Below the pieces are notes generated by a model. It was not told the DNA's origin, did not search any database, and saw only the letters and a list, made by a program, of their open reading frames with translations. Below, one piece after another: positions 26,935-35,283 of a DNA stretch of 64,000 nt. The position numbers were made by a program, and so were the translations under genes. Location: NCBI RefSeq assembly GCF_030269545.1, contig NZ_BSTN01000003.1:1-64000 (forward strand). Direction: 5' to 3'. Source of the stretch: Actinomadura sp. NBRC 104425. GTDB lineage: Bacteria > Actinomycetota > Actinomycetes > Streptosporangiales > Streptosporangiaceae. Positions within the stretch are counted from its first letter, which is position 1, and each line of letters starts with the position of its first letter.

Positions 26935-27975
26935 ATGGCGTCGCCAGGATGCCGCCATGCCCGGAAGATCCCACCTGTCGTCGCGCGGGCGGCCGTCATG
27001 GTGAGGCGCGCCAGACACGCGCGGTCGTTCCGCTTCGCGCGGGTCCTGCGCGCCGTGGCGGCCGTACTCCTAGGGGCTGCCACGCTCGCGTGCGCCTCCG
27101 CGTCCGCGGCCCTGCCGACGGTCCGCGTCGCGGCGCCCATGACACCGCTCATCCTGTCGGCGCCGGAGACCTCCACACCGACGCCCAGTGCGCGGACGCC
27201 GTCCCGCAAGCCGCGCTCCTCGTTCGGCAAGACGCAGCGAAAGCGCCTGTCACGGACGCTCGACCACTACCTGAAAACCAGGTCGGGCAGCGTGACGGTG
27301 GCGGTGACCGACCTCGCCGCCGACCGCGCGGCCTTCGCCTACAACACCAAGCTGCGACCGGTGACGGCCAGCACCGTCAAGGTGGACATCGTCATCGCCC
27401 TGCTGCTCAAGGCGCAGCGCGAGCACCGCGCCCTGACCGCGACCGAGCGGGCCCTCGCCGAAAAGGCGATCAAGTACAGCGACAATGCCGCGACGACCGA
27501 GCTGTGGCACCGCATCGGCAGCGGCTCCGGCCTGGCCGCCGCCGGCAGGAAGCTCGGCCTGCGGCACACGCGTCCCGGCCCCGGCGACTACTGGGGCAGC
27601 ACCGTCACCAGCGCCACCGACCGGCTCCGCGTCCTGGCCGCGCTGTCCACCGGACGCGGCCCGCTCAGCGCACGCAACCGCAAGTACCTGCTGTCCCTGA
27701 TGATGAACGTGACGCCGACGCAGGCGTGGGGGGTCAGCGCGGCGGCCGGGCGCGGCGACCGCGTCGCCCTGAAGAACGGCTGGCTGCCGCGCGAGGCCGA
27801 CGGGGGCCTTTGGACGATCAACAGCATCGGCCGGGTGCGCGGCGGCGGTCACGACCTGCTGATCGCCGTCATGTCGTCCCGCAACGCGTCCATGTCCGAC
27901 GGCGTCGCCACCGTGGAGCACGTCGCCGAACTCGTCGCCGCCGCGATCAAGGGCACGTCCGCGCAGGACGGCTGA
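26935..27975 (+). CDS. secreted serine hydrolase of the class A beta-lactamase fold
   Basis: A 346-residue exported protein with an N-terminal membrane segment (about residues 36-59) followed by a Pro/Thr/Ser-rich linker. Penicillin-recognising motifs: nucleophile S146-T-V-K149 (SxxK), S182-D183-N184 (SDN) and K280-N281-G282 (KTG variant KNG). The deacylating Glu of the omega loop of true class A enzymes is not evident; the loop reads GPGDYWGS. It may be a beta-lactamase-like peptidase or carboxypeptidase, not a proven resistance enzyme. GGAGGA four bases before the ATG supports this start. Confidence 0.8.
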   Translation: MASPGCRHARKIPPVVARAAVMVRRARHARSFRFARVLRAVAAVLLGAATLACASASAALPTVRVAAPMTPLILSAPETSTPTPSARTPSRKPRSSFGKTQRKRLSRTLDHYLKTRSGSVTVAVTDLAADRAAFAYNTKLRPVTASTVKVDIVIALLLKAQREHRALTATERALAEKAIKYSDNAATTELWHRIGSGSGLAAAGRKLGLRHTRPGPGDYWGSTVTSATDRLRVLAALSTGRGPLSARNRKYLLSLMMNVTPTQAWGVSAAAGRGDRVALKNGWLPREADGGLWTINSIGRVRGGGHDLLIAVMSSRNASMSDGVATVEHVAELVAAAIKGTSAQDG

Positions 27976-27988
27976 CCCGCGCGCCGCC

Positions 27989-28873
27989 TCACGGCGCCAG
28001 ATCGACCCTGATGTCGCCGGACTCCGGCAGCAGCACGACCGACGCCCCGTTGGTCCGCGTCCAGCCGACGGGCAGCAGGAACCAGCGCCCCCGCGAGTGC
28101 GCGAGGAGGCGCAGCCCGTCGTAGCGGAAGGCGTACGCCGACTCCTTGGCGCCGCTGAGCCGCACCATGCGCACGCCCGGCGCGCTGATCTGCAGCCGCT
28201 GCCGGCTGTACACGGTCGCCTTCGGCTCGACCAGCAGCGACACCTCGATCTTCTGGGCCTCGGCCAGGCCGCGGCTCTGCGCCACGCCGGCCGTCGCCCA
28301 GAACGCCGCGACCAGCAGGAGTCCGGCGATCAGGCCCCGGCGCAGGTTGGCGTTGGAGTCGACGACCGCCGCGACACGGCCGGGCAGCGCCGCGCGGATC
28401 CGCGAACTCTCCGCGGCGTAGTCGAGCAGCAGCGCACCGGCGGCGAGGGCCACCGGGGAGAAGAGGGGCCCGGCGAGCATCTCCGCGCGGCGCTGCAGGC
28501 CGATCGCGCCGATGGCGAGCGAGACGAACGCAAGGCCCGCCAGGACACCGCACGCCACCCGCCGCCCCCGCAGGTCGAGCCGGTCGAGCAGGAGGGCCAG
28601 CAGATGGTGCAGGATGAGCACGACGACCCCGGTGACCAGCACCACCGCCAGCGGCACGAACAGCGGCCCGGCGCTGCGCACCAGGTAGTCGGTCGTCGTC
28701 AGCCCGACGCTGCCGAGGTCCAGACCGAAGTAGCCGTACAGCGCCTCCGCACGCCTGTACCCGAAGTAGTACAGCACCGCGGTGAGCATGCCGGCGGGAG
28801 CCAGCACCTTGGTGGCGAACTCCAGCAGCGAACCGATGCCCCGGAACCCCGGGCCGCCCTCGTCCGCCACCAC
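27989..28873 (-). CDS. membrane protein of unknown function
   Basis: A 294-residue protein with about five hydrophobic helices in the first two-thirds (for example GMLTAVLYYFGYRRA, FVPLAVVLVTGVVVLILHHL) and a soluble C-terminal domain of about 95 residues with repeated strand-like segments (VYSRQRLQISAPGVRMV). No conserved motif is recognised. It starts 3 bp after the stop of the lipoprotein gene upstream, so the two are probably cotranscribed. Confidence 0.65.
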   Translation of the reverse strand: MVADEGGPGFRGIGSLLEFATKVLAPAGMLTAVLYYFGYRRAEALYGYFGLDLGSVGLTTTDYLVRSAGPLFVPLAVVLVTGVVVLILHHLLALLLDRLDLRGRRVACGVLAGLAFVSLAIGAIGLQRRAEMLAGPLFSPVALAAGALLLDYAAESSRIRAALPGRVAAVVDSNANLRRGLIAGLLLVAAFWATAGVAQSRGLAEAQKIEVSLLVEPKATVYSRQRLQISAPGVRMVRLSGAKESAYAFRYDGLRLLAHSRGRWFLLPVGWTRTNGASVVLLPESGDIRVDLAP

Positions 28874-28876
28874 CGA

Positions 28877-29533
28877 TCAGGGGCTTCCGTCCGGCTGGGG
28901 CTGGTCCGGCTGCGACGTGTCCGGCTCCGTGGGCCCGTTCTCAGTCGCGGTGGGCACAGGTTCGGTCGTCTGCCGCCCCGGAGGCGAACTCACCGTGACC
29001 GACCCCGTGGGCCTAACCGGCCCCGACGTCGAGGGGCCACTGGGCCGCCGCGCCGTCCCGACGATCTTGTTGAAGACCTCGGGATTGCTCACCCCGACCC
29101 GCAGGCAGACCCGCTCGGACCCGCACAGCGACTCACCGGCCGGCCGCGGATCGATGAGCTCGACGTACCTGTTCACCTGCCCCTCCCGCGCCTTGGGCGC
29201 GTACTTGACAACGAGACACAGATCCTTGGCTCCGCACTTCTTGTTGCGGCTGCGGCGGACCACCGTCTGGATCTTCTCCGAGCAGTCGTCCCCCACCTGC
29301 GGAAGGTCGGTCGCCGCACGGCAGGCCTCGGCGATCTGCCGCGCCTGCTCCTCGCTGATCCCCACCTGGGCGGCATTAACGGCCTGAGCCTGCACGTCCC
29401 CGCCGACGGCCATCCCACTCGACTGCATCGGCAGCGGCGTCGTCGCCGGGCGAGCCTTCCGTTCCTCTCCTCCGCACCCCGCGAGAAGCACCACCACGGC
29501 GCACCCCAGCACCCCCCGCTGCCAGAGCCCCAT
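28877..29533 (-). CDS. secreted lipoprotein of unknown function
   Basis: A 218-residue lipoprotein: hydrophobic signal with lipobox LAGC at residues about 16-19, then a soluble domain with six or more Cys in the mature part (AEACRAATDL, DDCSEK, KKCGAKDLCLV, SLCGSERVCL), likely disulfide-bonded outside the cell, and a Pro/Thr-rich C-terminal tail. An ATG 12 bp further upstream (29545) is possible. It is in a likely operon with the membrane protein at 27989-28873. No function is recognised. Confidence 0.7.
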   Translation of the reverse strand: MGLWQRGVLGCAVVVLLAGCGGEERKARPATTPLPMQSSGMAVGGDVQAQAVNAAQVGISEEQARQIAEACRAATDLPQVGDDCSEKIQTVVRRSRNKKCGAKDLCLVVKYAPKAREGQVNRYVELIDPRPAGESLCGSERVCLRVGVSNPEVFNKIVGTARRPSGPSTSGPVRPTGSVTVSSPPGRQTTEPVPTATENGPTEPDTSQPDQPQPDGSP

Positions 29534-29743
29534 GACCTCCCACATTCCACCCCGCCGCACACCCCCGCTGCCCAGAAACCTTCTCCACACCACCCCCGAA
29601 AAAACCTCGCCCCCCACCCTCGAACAGCGAACTCAAAGCCACACCCCCACCAAAACCTACAAATCAACAAACATTTGGAAGAACAGGGAGGATTACCCCA
29701 GAGAACACAACGCCCCCGGCATTGGCGAGCGACAGAGCCCAGC

Positions 29744-29771
29744 TGGAAGGACGGCCGGGACTCGAACCCGC
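29744..29771 (-). other. tRNA 3' fragment (T-arm, acceptor, CCA)
   Basis: On the minus strand this reads GCGGGTTCGAGTCCCG (T-arm) followed by an acceptor-like CCGTCCT, T and CCA. It matches the 3' end of the complete tRNA at 30174-30250 at about 24 of 29 positions. No D-arm or anticodon arm precedes it, so it is only a fragment. Such partial tRNA copies often mark att sites of integrated elements. Confidence 0.55.
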
Positions 29772-29806
29772 ACAAAACGGTGGCCCGAACTGAATGAAGA
29801 AGAGGC

Positions 29807-29972
29807 GTTGCGTTCCCTCCAGGGGTTGATGAGCAACCCTGACCTGGCGCTACCTGTCCGGCGCGCCGCTGCTGTCGCGATCCCCCTACGGGTGATAAGC
29901 GGCCCGCCCGGCGGCCTGTGGACCGTGTGAGGCCCGGCGCGGGTTGCGATCCCTCCAGGGGTGATGAGCGAC
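29807..29972 (-). CRISPR. short degenerate CRISPR-like array, three repeats and two spacers
   Basis: Three related 30-31 nt repeats lie at 29807-29837, 29874-29903 and 29943-29972, with non-repeated 36-nt and 39-nt spacers between them, so the period is 67-69 bp. Read on the minus strand, the repeat starts GTCGCTCATCA and ends GATCGCAAC, resembling the end of many CRISPR repeats that forms the crRNA handle. Each has an internal CCCT-type hairpin and terminal GTTGC/GCAAC complementarity. Mismatches between copies show decay. No cas gene is in the window. Confidence 0.6.
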
Positions 29973-30173
29973 GCAGGTCGCGGTCACCCTCATCCCGGCC
30001 GGGCGTTGGCCGGCTCATCGCTTCTTGGGGACGGTCCCGGTCGCGCAGGTGGCGGAGTGGGGCGGGGCGGGGGCGTCGGCGGGGTGTTGGGTGGTTTAGG
30101 CGGCTGCTCGGGCCTGGTGCGGGCAGCCTTCGGCCGGCGGGCGGGCTGCCGGCGGGCCTTGCTGGATGGTTGT

Positions 30174-30250
30174 TGGTGGGGCGGGCGGGACTCGAACCCG
30201 CGACCAAAGGATTATGAGTCCCCTGCTCTGACCGGCTGAGCTACCGCCCC
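30174..30250 (-). tRNA. tRNA with CAU anticodon (elongator Met, or Ile2)
   Basis: Full cloverleaf on the minus strand: acceptor GGGGCGG/CCGCCCC perfectly paired, D-arm GCTC/GAGC, anticodon loop CTCATAA (CAU), T-arm GCGGGTTCGAGTCCCGC, and an encoded CCA at 30174-30176. The CAU anticodon fits elongator tRNA-Met; a lysidine-modified tRNA-Ile2 is also possible because the AGCAGGGGACTCATAA region resembles it. It is not an initiator tRNA by this acceptor pairing. Confidence 0.93.
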
Positions 30251-30419
30251 GGGGTCTCCTCCGTGCAGTGCCGATTACGGAGGGGCTTGCCGCGGCAATG
30301 ATAGCGGCGGGGCGTTGCGGGGGGCCACCGGGAAAGGCCGGGGTCCACCTTGAGGTGGGGCGCGATGTCATACCCGGTACCGAGTGACGGGAGTGGTGAC
30401 CGGTCGGTAGGGTCCGCCT

Positions 30420-31097
30420 ATGGTCAAGCGCGGAGTCTTCTCTCTGGTCGTCGTGCTGGCCGCGGGGACGGCGGCCTGCACGGGCGGGGGCGGCGGAGGC
30501 GACGAGGGCGCGAAGCAGCCGCCGCCGCAGGAGACGTTGCGGCAGGCGGCGCAGGCCATGGGCAACCTGCGGAGCGTGGCGTTCAACGTGGCGACCGAGG
30601 GGAACCCGGGGGTGCCCCTCAAGGGCGGGGACCTGCGGTTGCTGCGCGACGGGGACGCCGAGGGGACGATCAACCTGGAGCAGTCCGGGCAGGCGGTCGA
30701 GATGAAGATCGTCGCGGTGGGCGATGCGTTCTACGTCAAGGGCGTGACGGGCGGGTGGCGCAAGTTCCCCAAGCAGCTGGCCTCGGCGATGTACGACCCG
30801 TCGGCCGTGCTGGACCCGCAGCGGGGCATCGCCAAGCTGCTGACGTCGGTGGCGCAGCCGCAGGCGGAGAAGACCGAGAAGGTGGACGGCAAGGACGCCT
30901 ACAAGGTGCGCGGCACGCTGCCCCAGGACGTCATCGCCGGGCTGATCCCAGGGCTGAACGGGGACGTCAAGGGCCATGTGTGGGTGAGCACCGCCGACCA
31001 CCGGCTGCTGAAGGTGCGCGGTGACGTCAACGACGGCGCGGTGACGGTCAGGTTCACCGAGTTCGACGCGCCGTACAAGATCAGCGCCCCGGCATGA
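30420..31097 (+). CDS. LppX_LprAFG-family lipoprotein (LprG-like)
   Basis: A 225-residue lipoprotein: signal peptide with lipobox TAAC, a Gly-rich linker, then the LppX/LprG fold that forms a hydrophobic pocket for triacylated lipids. Segments [18 protein letters not shown] and [16 protein letters not shown] at the end are characteristic. In mycobacteria LprG works with the MFS protein P55 (Rv1410c) to move triacylglycerides to the cell envelope. Here an MFS gene follows with a 4-bp overlap, as in that pair, so the same role is likely. Confidence 0.87.
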   Translation: MVKRGVFSLVVVLAAGTAACTGGGGGGDEGAKQPPPQETLRQAAQAMGNLRSVAFNVATEGNPGVPLKGGDLRLLRDGDAEGTINLEQSGQAVEMKIVAVGDAFYVKGVTGGWRKFPKQLASAMYDPSAVLDPQRGIAKLLTSVAQPQAEKTEKVDGKDAYKVRGTLPQDVIAGLIPGLNGDVKGHVWVSTADHRLLKVRGDVNDGAVTVRFTEFDAPYKISAPA

Positions 31098-32635
31098 TCC
31101 GGCGCCGCATCGCGATCGGGGTCGGCGGCGCGGTGGTGCTGCTGGCCGCGCTGGACGCCTACGTCGTCACCACGATCCTGGTGACGGTCGTCGGGGATCT
31201 GGGGATCCCGATCAACCGGCTGGAGCGGGTGACGCCGGTCGTCACCGGGTTCCTGCTGGGGTACGTGGCGGGCATGCCGCTGCTGGGGCGGCTGTCGGAC
31301 CGGTTCGGGCGGCGGCCGGTCATCCAGCTGTGCCTGATCGCGTTCGCGGCGGGGTCGGCGGTCACGGCGTGCGCGGACGGCTCGCAGTGGGCCCACGGGG
31401 TCGTCACGCTGACGGCCGGGCGACTGGTGCAGGGCCTGGCGGGCGGCGCGCTGCTGCCGGTGACGATGGCTTTGGCGGCCGACCTGTGGGAGGAGCGCGG
31501 GCGCCCGGTGGCGCTGGGCGTGGTGGGTTCGGCGCAGGAGCTGGGCAGCGCGGTGGGGCCGCTGTACGGGGCGGCGCTGGCGGCCGCGTTCGACTGGCGG
31601 GCGATCTTCTGGATCAACATCCCGCTGGCCGCGGCGGCCATGGCGGCGGTGCATTTCTGCGTGCCGGCCGGGCGGCCGGGCGGGCGGCCGGGCGTCGACG
31701 TGGTGGGCGGCGTGCTGCTGGCGGCGGGGCTGGCGCTGGTCGTGGTGGGCGTCTACAACCCCGAGCCGGACGAGTCGGCGCTGCCGCCGTGGGGGCTTCC
31801 CGTGCTCGCCGCGGGCGTCGCGGTCATGGCGGCGTTCGTGCTGTGGGAGGTGCGGTCGCGCACCCGGCTGCTCGACGTGGAGGGGACGCGGCGCGGCCCG
31901 CTGTTCGCCACGCTCGGGGTGAGCCTGCTGTCGGGCGCCGCGCTGATGGTGACGCTGGTGGACGTGCAGCTGGTGGCGCAGACGCTGCTGGGCGAGGACA
32001 CGATGGGCGGGGCGCTGATCCTGGCGCGGTTCCTGGTGGCGCTGCTGGTCGCGGCGTTCCTGGGCGGGCTGGCGGCATGGCGGTTCGGCGAGCGGGTGCC
32101 GCTGGTGGCGGGGATGGCGGTCGCAGCCGCGGGGTACGCGCTGATCGCGATGTGGCCGGAGGGGCTGCGGGACGCGGCGTACGGGCCGCTGCCGCGCATG
32201 GACGTCGATCTGGTGGTGACCGGCGCCGGCCTGGGCCTGGTGATCGCGCCGGTGTCGTCGGCGGTGCTGCGGACGGTCCCGGCGGCCCGGTACGGCATCG
32301 CGTCGGCGGCCGTGGTGGTGGCGCGGATGATGGGCATGCTGCTGGGGATCGCGGCGCTGTCGGCCTGGGGGTTCCACCGGTTCCACTCGCTGACCGCCGG
32401 CCTGCAGATGCCGCTGCCGTTCCTGATGTCGCGGCAGGAGTTCGCGCGGCGGCTCGCCGAGTACCAGGAGGCGGTGCGGGACGCGCTGCGCACCGAGTAC
32501 CAGGAGATCTTCTGGATCACCGCCGTGCTGTGCCTGGTGGGCGCGGTGCTGGCGCTGGCGGTGCGGGACGGGGCCCGGGCGTCCGGCGGGGCCGCGCGGG
32601 CGGTGGCCGAGACGGTGCCCGAGACGCGTTCGTGA
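31094..32635 (+). CDS. MFS transporter, P55-like (14 helices)
   Basis: A 513-residue drug/H+ antiporter-type MFS protein of about 14 helices. Motif A ([11 protein letters not shown]) is present after helix 2, and the segment [29 protein letters not shown] is motif C-like. Length and lipoprotein partner match mycobacterial P55 (Rv1410c). It overlaps the lipoprotein gene by ATGA. The likely job is lipid or drug export with the lipoprotein as receiver. Confidence 0.88.
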   Translation: MIRRRIAIGVGGAVVLLAALDAYVVTTILVTVVGDLGIPINRLERVTPVVTGFLLGYVAGMPLLGRLSDRFGRRPVIQLCLIAFAAGSAVTACADGSQWAHGVVTLTAGRLVQGLAGGALLPVTMALAADLWEERGRPVALGVVGSAQELGSAVGPLYGAALAAAFDWRAIFWINIPLAAAAMAAVHFCVPAGRPGGRPGVDVVGGVLLAAGLALVVVGVYNPEPDESALPPWGLPVLAAGVAVMAAFVLWEVRSRTRLLDVEGTRRGPLFATLGVSLLSGAALMVTLVDVQLVAQTLLGEDTMGGALILARFLVALLVAAFLGGLAAWRFGERVPLVAGMAVAAAGYALIAMWPEGLRDAAYGPLPRMDVDLVVTGAGLGLVIAPVSSAVLRTVPAARYGIASAAVVVARMMGMLLGIAALSAWGFHRFHSLTAGLQMPLPFLMSRQEFARRLAEYQEAVRDALRTEYQEIFWITAVLCLVGAVLALAVRDGARASGGAARAVAETVPETRS

Positions 32636-32749
32636 AAAGCCGGGAAAACACCGGCTCGGGGTCGTGCTGATCATGATGCGCCGGAATATCCTGAGATTCG
32701 ATGGCCGGAGCCTCTTGCCGGGAGTGGTCGCCCCGGGGAGGTGATGACA

Positions 32750-33367
32750 GTGCGCGGGTTCGGCGCGGGCGGTGCGGCGCCGCCGCTGCGGCGGCTCCGC
32801 CGGCGGCTCGGTTTGGAGCGCAACGAGCTGCGTCGGCGCGTCGACCGCGTCCAGCGCGCGATCGCGCTGGCGCTGCTGGTCCTGCTGCTCGCCACCGCGC
32901 CTGCGGTGGCCGCGTGGTGCGGCGGCCTGGCCTACGACGCGGGGCTGCGGGCCGAGCGGCGCGAGCACGCGCAGCGTCAGCAGGTGTGGGCGACGGTGGT
33001 CGCCACCGGCGGCATCGCCTCGTCCGGCGACCAGTACGTCCACGAGACGGTGCAGGCCGTCTGGCCGCGGGCGGCCGACGGCAGGACGCGCACCGGCACC
33101 CTGCCGAGCTGGAAGGGCGCCGCGGTCGGCGACCGCAAGCGGATCTGGGTCGACCGCGAGGGCAGGCCGACCGTGCGGCCGCGGCCGCACAGCCGGACGG
33201 TCACCGACGCGGTCTACGCGGGCGCGGCGGCGGCGCTGGGCGTCGGCGCGCCGGTGCTGCTGGCCTACGTGGTGGTCCGCCGCCGCTGCGACCGGTACCG
33301 CGACCGGATGTGGGACGCCGCCTGGGCCCGCATGGACACCGACGCGGGCCACAACCGCCCCTCCTGA
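32750..33367 (+). CDS. Rv1733c-like membrane protein
   Basis: A protein of about 205 residues with two membrane helices, LALLVLLLATAPAVAAWCGG near residue 40 and AGAAAALGVGAPVLLAYVVV near residue 160, enclosing a roughly 110-residue extracytoplasmic domain (TGTLPSWKGAAVGDRKRIWVD). This layout matches the Rv1733c family of mycobacteria and relatives, whose function is unknown. GTG at 32750 is 8 bases after GGGGAGG; nearer in-frame GTG/ATG codons at 32741/32744 are too close to that site. Confidence 0.75.
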   Translation: MRGFGAGGAAPPLRRLRRRLGLERNELRRRVDRVQRAIALALLVLLLATAPAVAAWCGGLAYDAGLRAERREHAQRQQVWATVVATGGIASSGDQYVHETVQAVWPRAADGRTRTGTLPSWKGAAVGDRKRIWVDREGRPTVRPRPHSRTVTDAVYAGAAAALGVGAPVLLAYVVVRRRCDRYRDRMWDAAWARMDTDAGHNRPS

Positions 33368-33394
33368 GCCCCCGCGCCGGGCCGCCGCAGGGCC

Positions 33395-34234
33395 TCAGAC
33401 GCGGACGCGGTGGCGGGCGGCCGGGACGACCAGCGGCGTGCCGGTCTCCGGGTCGTCGATCACGCGGCAGGGCAGGCGGAACACCTCCTCGACGAGGTCG
33501 GCGGTGACCACGTCGCCGGGGGCGCCCTCGGCGATGATGCGCCCGCCGCGCATGGCGATCAGGTGGGTGGCGTAGCGGGCGGCGTGGTTGAGGTCGTGCA
33601 GGACGGCGACGACGGTGCGGCCCTCCTCGTGCAGGCGGGCGCACAGGTCGAGCACCTCGATCTGGTGGGCGATGTCGAGGTAGGTGGTGGGCTCGTCCAG
33701 CAGCAGCAGCGGGGTCTGCTGGGCCAGCACCATGGCGATCCACACGCGCTGGCGCTGCCCGCCCGACAGCTCGTCGACGGGGCGGTCGGCCAGGTCGGCC
33801 ACGCCGGTGGCGGCCATGGACTCGGCGATGACCCGCTCGTCCTCCTTCGACCACTGCCGCAGCAGGCTCTGGTGCGGGTAGCGGCCGCGCGCGACCAGGT
33901 CGGCGACGGTGATGCCCTCGGGGGCGACGGACGACTGCGGCAGCAGCCCGAGGGTGCGGGCCAGGCGCTTGGCGGGCCAGTCGGCGATGCTGCGCCCGTC
34001 CAGCACGACGGTGCCGGCGGCGGGCTTGAGGATGCGCGCCAGCGCCCGCAGCAGCGTCGACTTGCCGCACGCGTTCGGCCCGACGATCACGGTGAACGAG
34101 CGGTCGGGCACCGCGACGCTCAGCCCTTCGGCGATCGTGCGCCGCTCGTAGGCCAGCGTCAGGTCCGTCCCCCGCAGCCGCGCCCCGGCGTCGTCGCGCG
34201 ACGAGTCGTCACCCGGCAGGTCAGCAGTGCTCAT
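33395..34234 (-). CDS. iron-siderophore ABC transporter, ATP-binding protein (second importer)
   Basis: A 279-residue FecE-like ATPase with Walker [10 protein letters not shown], signature LSGGQRQR and Walker B LLLDEPTT. It is a close paralogue of the ATPase at 14121-14990, sharing many core segments. Its ATG overlaps the upstream permease stop (ATGA). It is the last gene of a permease-permease-ATPase operon whose binding protein is encoded divergently at 36438. Confidence 0.93.
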   Translation of the reverse strand: MSTADLPGDDSSRDDAGARLRGTDLTLAYERRTIAEGLSVAVPDRSFTVIVGPNACGKSTLLRALARILKPAAGTVVLDGRSIADWPAKRLARTLGLLPQSSVAPEGITVADLVARGRYPHQSLLRQWSKEDERVIAESMAATGVADLADRPVDELSGGQRQRVWIAMVLAQQTPLLLLDEPTTYLDIAHQIEVLDLCARLHEEGRTVVAVLHDLNHAARYATHLIAMRGGRIIAEGAPGDVVTADLVEEVFRLPCRVIDDPETGTPLVVPAARHRVRV

Positions 34235-35283
34235 ATCCGTCCGTTCCTGCGTTCGGTCACCAGCAGCCACACCAGGTAGCCGCCGCCCAGGAGCCCGGTC
34301 ACCACGCCCACGGGCAGCTGGTGGCCGGGGAAGGTGCGCTGTCCGGCGAAGTCGGCGGCCGCCAGCAGCGCCGCGCCCATGCACAGCGACGGCAGCAGGT
34401 TGGGGCCGGGGGTGCGGGTCAGGCGCCGCGCCAGCTGCGGCGCGGTGAGCGCGACGAACGACACCGGCCCGGCCGCGGCGGCGGCGAACGCGGCCAGCAG
34501 CACCGCCGCGGCCAGCAGCAGCGCCCGGACGCGGTGGACCGGCACGCCGAGGCCGTGCGCGGCGTCGTCGCCGAGTTCCAGCATGCGCATCTGCCGGCCG
34601 CAGCCGACCAGCACCACCGGCACCAGCACCGCCAGCGCGACCAGCAGCGGCGCGGTGTCGGACCAGTCGCGGCCGTCGAGGCTGCCGGTCAGCCACAGCA
34701 CGGCCCGGGCGGCCTCGGTGATCTGCGCCCGGGTGAGCAGGTAGCCGTTGACGCCGGTGAGCATGGCGGCCACGCCGATGCCGACGAGCACCAGCCGCTG
34801 GCCGTGCGCGCCGTGCCGTCCGGCCAGCAGGTAGATCGCCGCACCGGTGGCGACGCCGCCGACGACCGCCCCGGTCGCCACCGCGACGCTGGACCCGCCG
34901 GCCACCGCGATCATGACGAGCACGCCGGCGGACGCGCCCTGGGTGAAGCCGAGGATGTCGGGGCTGCCCAGCGGGTTGCGCACCAGCGACTGGAAGATGG
35001 CGCCGGCCAGGCCGAGGGCGGCGCCGACGGCCAGCGCGGCCGCGGCGCGCGGCAGGCGCAGCTCGCGGACGATGAACGTCTGGGCGGGGTCACCGCCGCC
35101 GAGCAGCGTGCGCACCACCTCGCCCGGGGCCATGGGGTAGTCGCCGCTGCCGATGGCGAGCACGGCCACCGCGAGCGCGGCCAGCAGGCACGCCGCCGCG
35201 ACGACGAGCGCGCGGATGCGGAACCGCAGGGACAGCCCGCCGGCCGCGCCGGTCCGGACGACGCCGTACCACCCGGCGCTCAC
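34231..35283 (-). CDS. iron-siderophore ABC transporter permease (second importer)
   Basis: A 350-residue FecCD permease: LRLPRAAAALAVGAALGLAGAIFQ, the VRNPLGSPDILGFTQGAS loop and LELGDDAAHGLGV near the coupling region. The GTG start at 35283 overlaps the preceding permease stop by 4 bp and its stop overlaps the ATPase start, so production of the three parts is coupled. Confidence 0.92.
   Translation of the reverse strand: MSAGWYGVVRTGAAGGLSLRFRIRALVVAAACLLAALAVAVLAIGSGDYPMAPGEVVRTLLGGGDPAQTFIVRELRLPRAAAALAVGAALGLAGAIFQSLVRNPLGSPDILGFTQGASAGVLVMIAVAGGSSVAVATGAVVGGVATGAAIYLLAGRHGAHGQRLVLVGIGVAAMLTGVNGYLLTRAQITEAARAVLWLTGSLDGRDWSDTAPLLVALAVLVPVVLVGCGRQMRMLELGDDAAHGLGVPVHRVRALLLAAAVLLAAFAAAAAGPVSFVALTAPQLARRLTRTPGPNLLPSLCMGAALLAAADFAGQRTFPGHQLPVGVVTGLLGGGYLVWLLVTERRNGRI

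Larger units (their letters stand above)
29534..30173. other. gene-free region with CRISPR-like repeats
   Basis: There is no credible protein gene in this stretch. The first 170 bases are A/C-rich on the plus strand and low in G, unlike the surroundings. It then holds a tRNA 3' fragment (29744-29771), the CRISPR-like repeats (29807-29972), and a GC-rich segment with several imperfect hairpins that trails the tRNA at 30174. Confidence 0.6.

Noticed and set aside
29772..29830. A complete second tRNA around the fragment at 29744-29771
   Set aside because: No D-arm or anticodon arm can be folded from the bases that would precede the T-arm.
30001..30060. A fourth CRISPR repeat beyond 29972
   Set aside because: At the expected offset near 30011 only GCTCATCGC resembles part of the repeat; the rest does not match.
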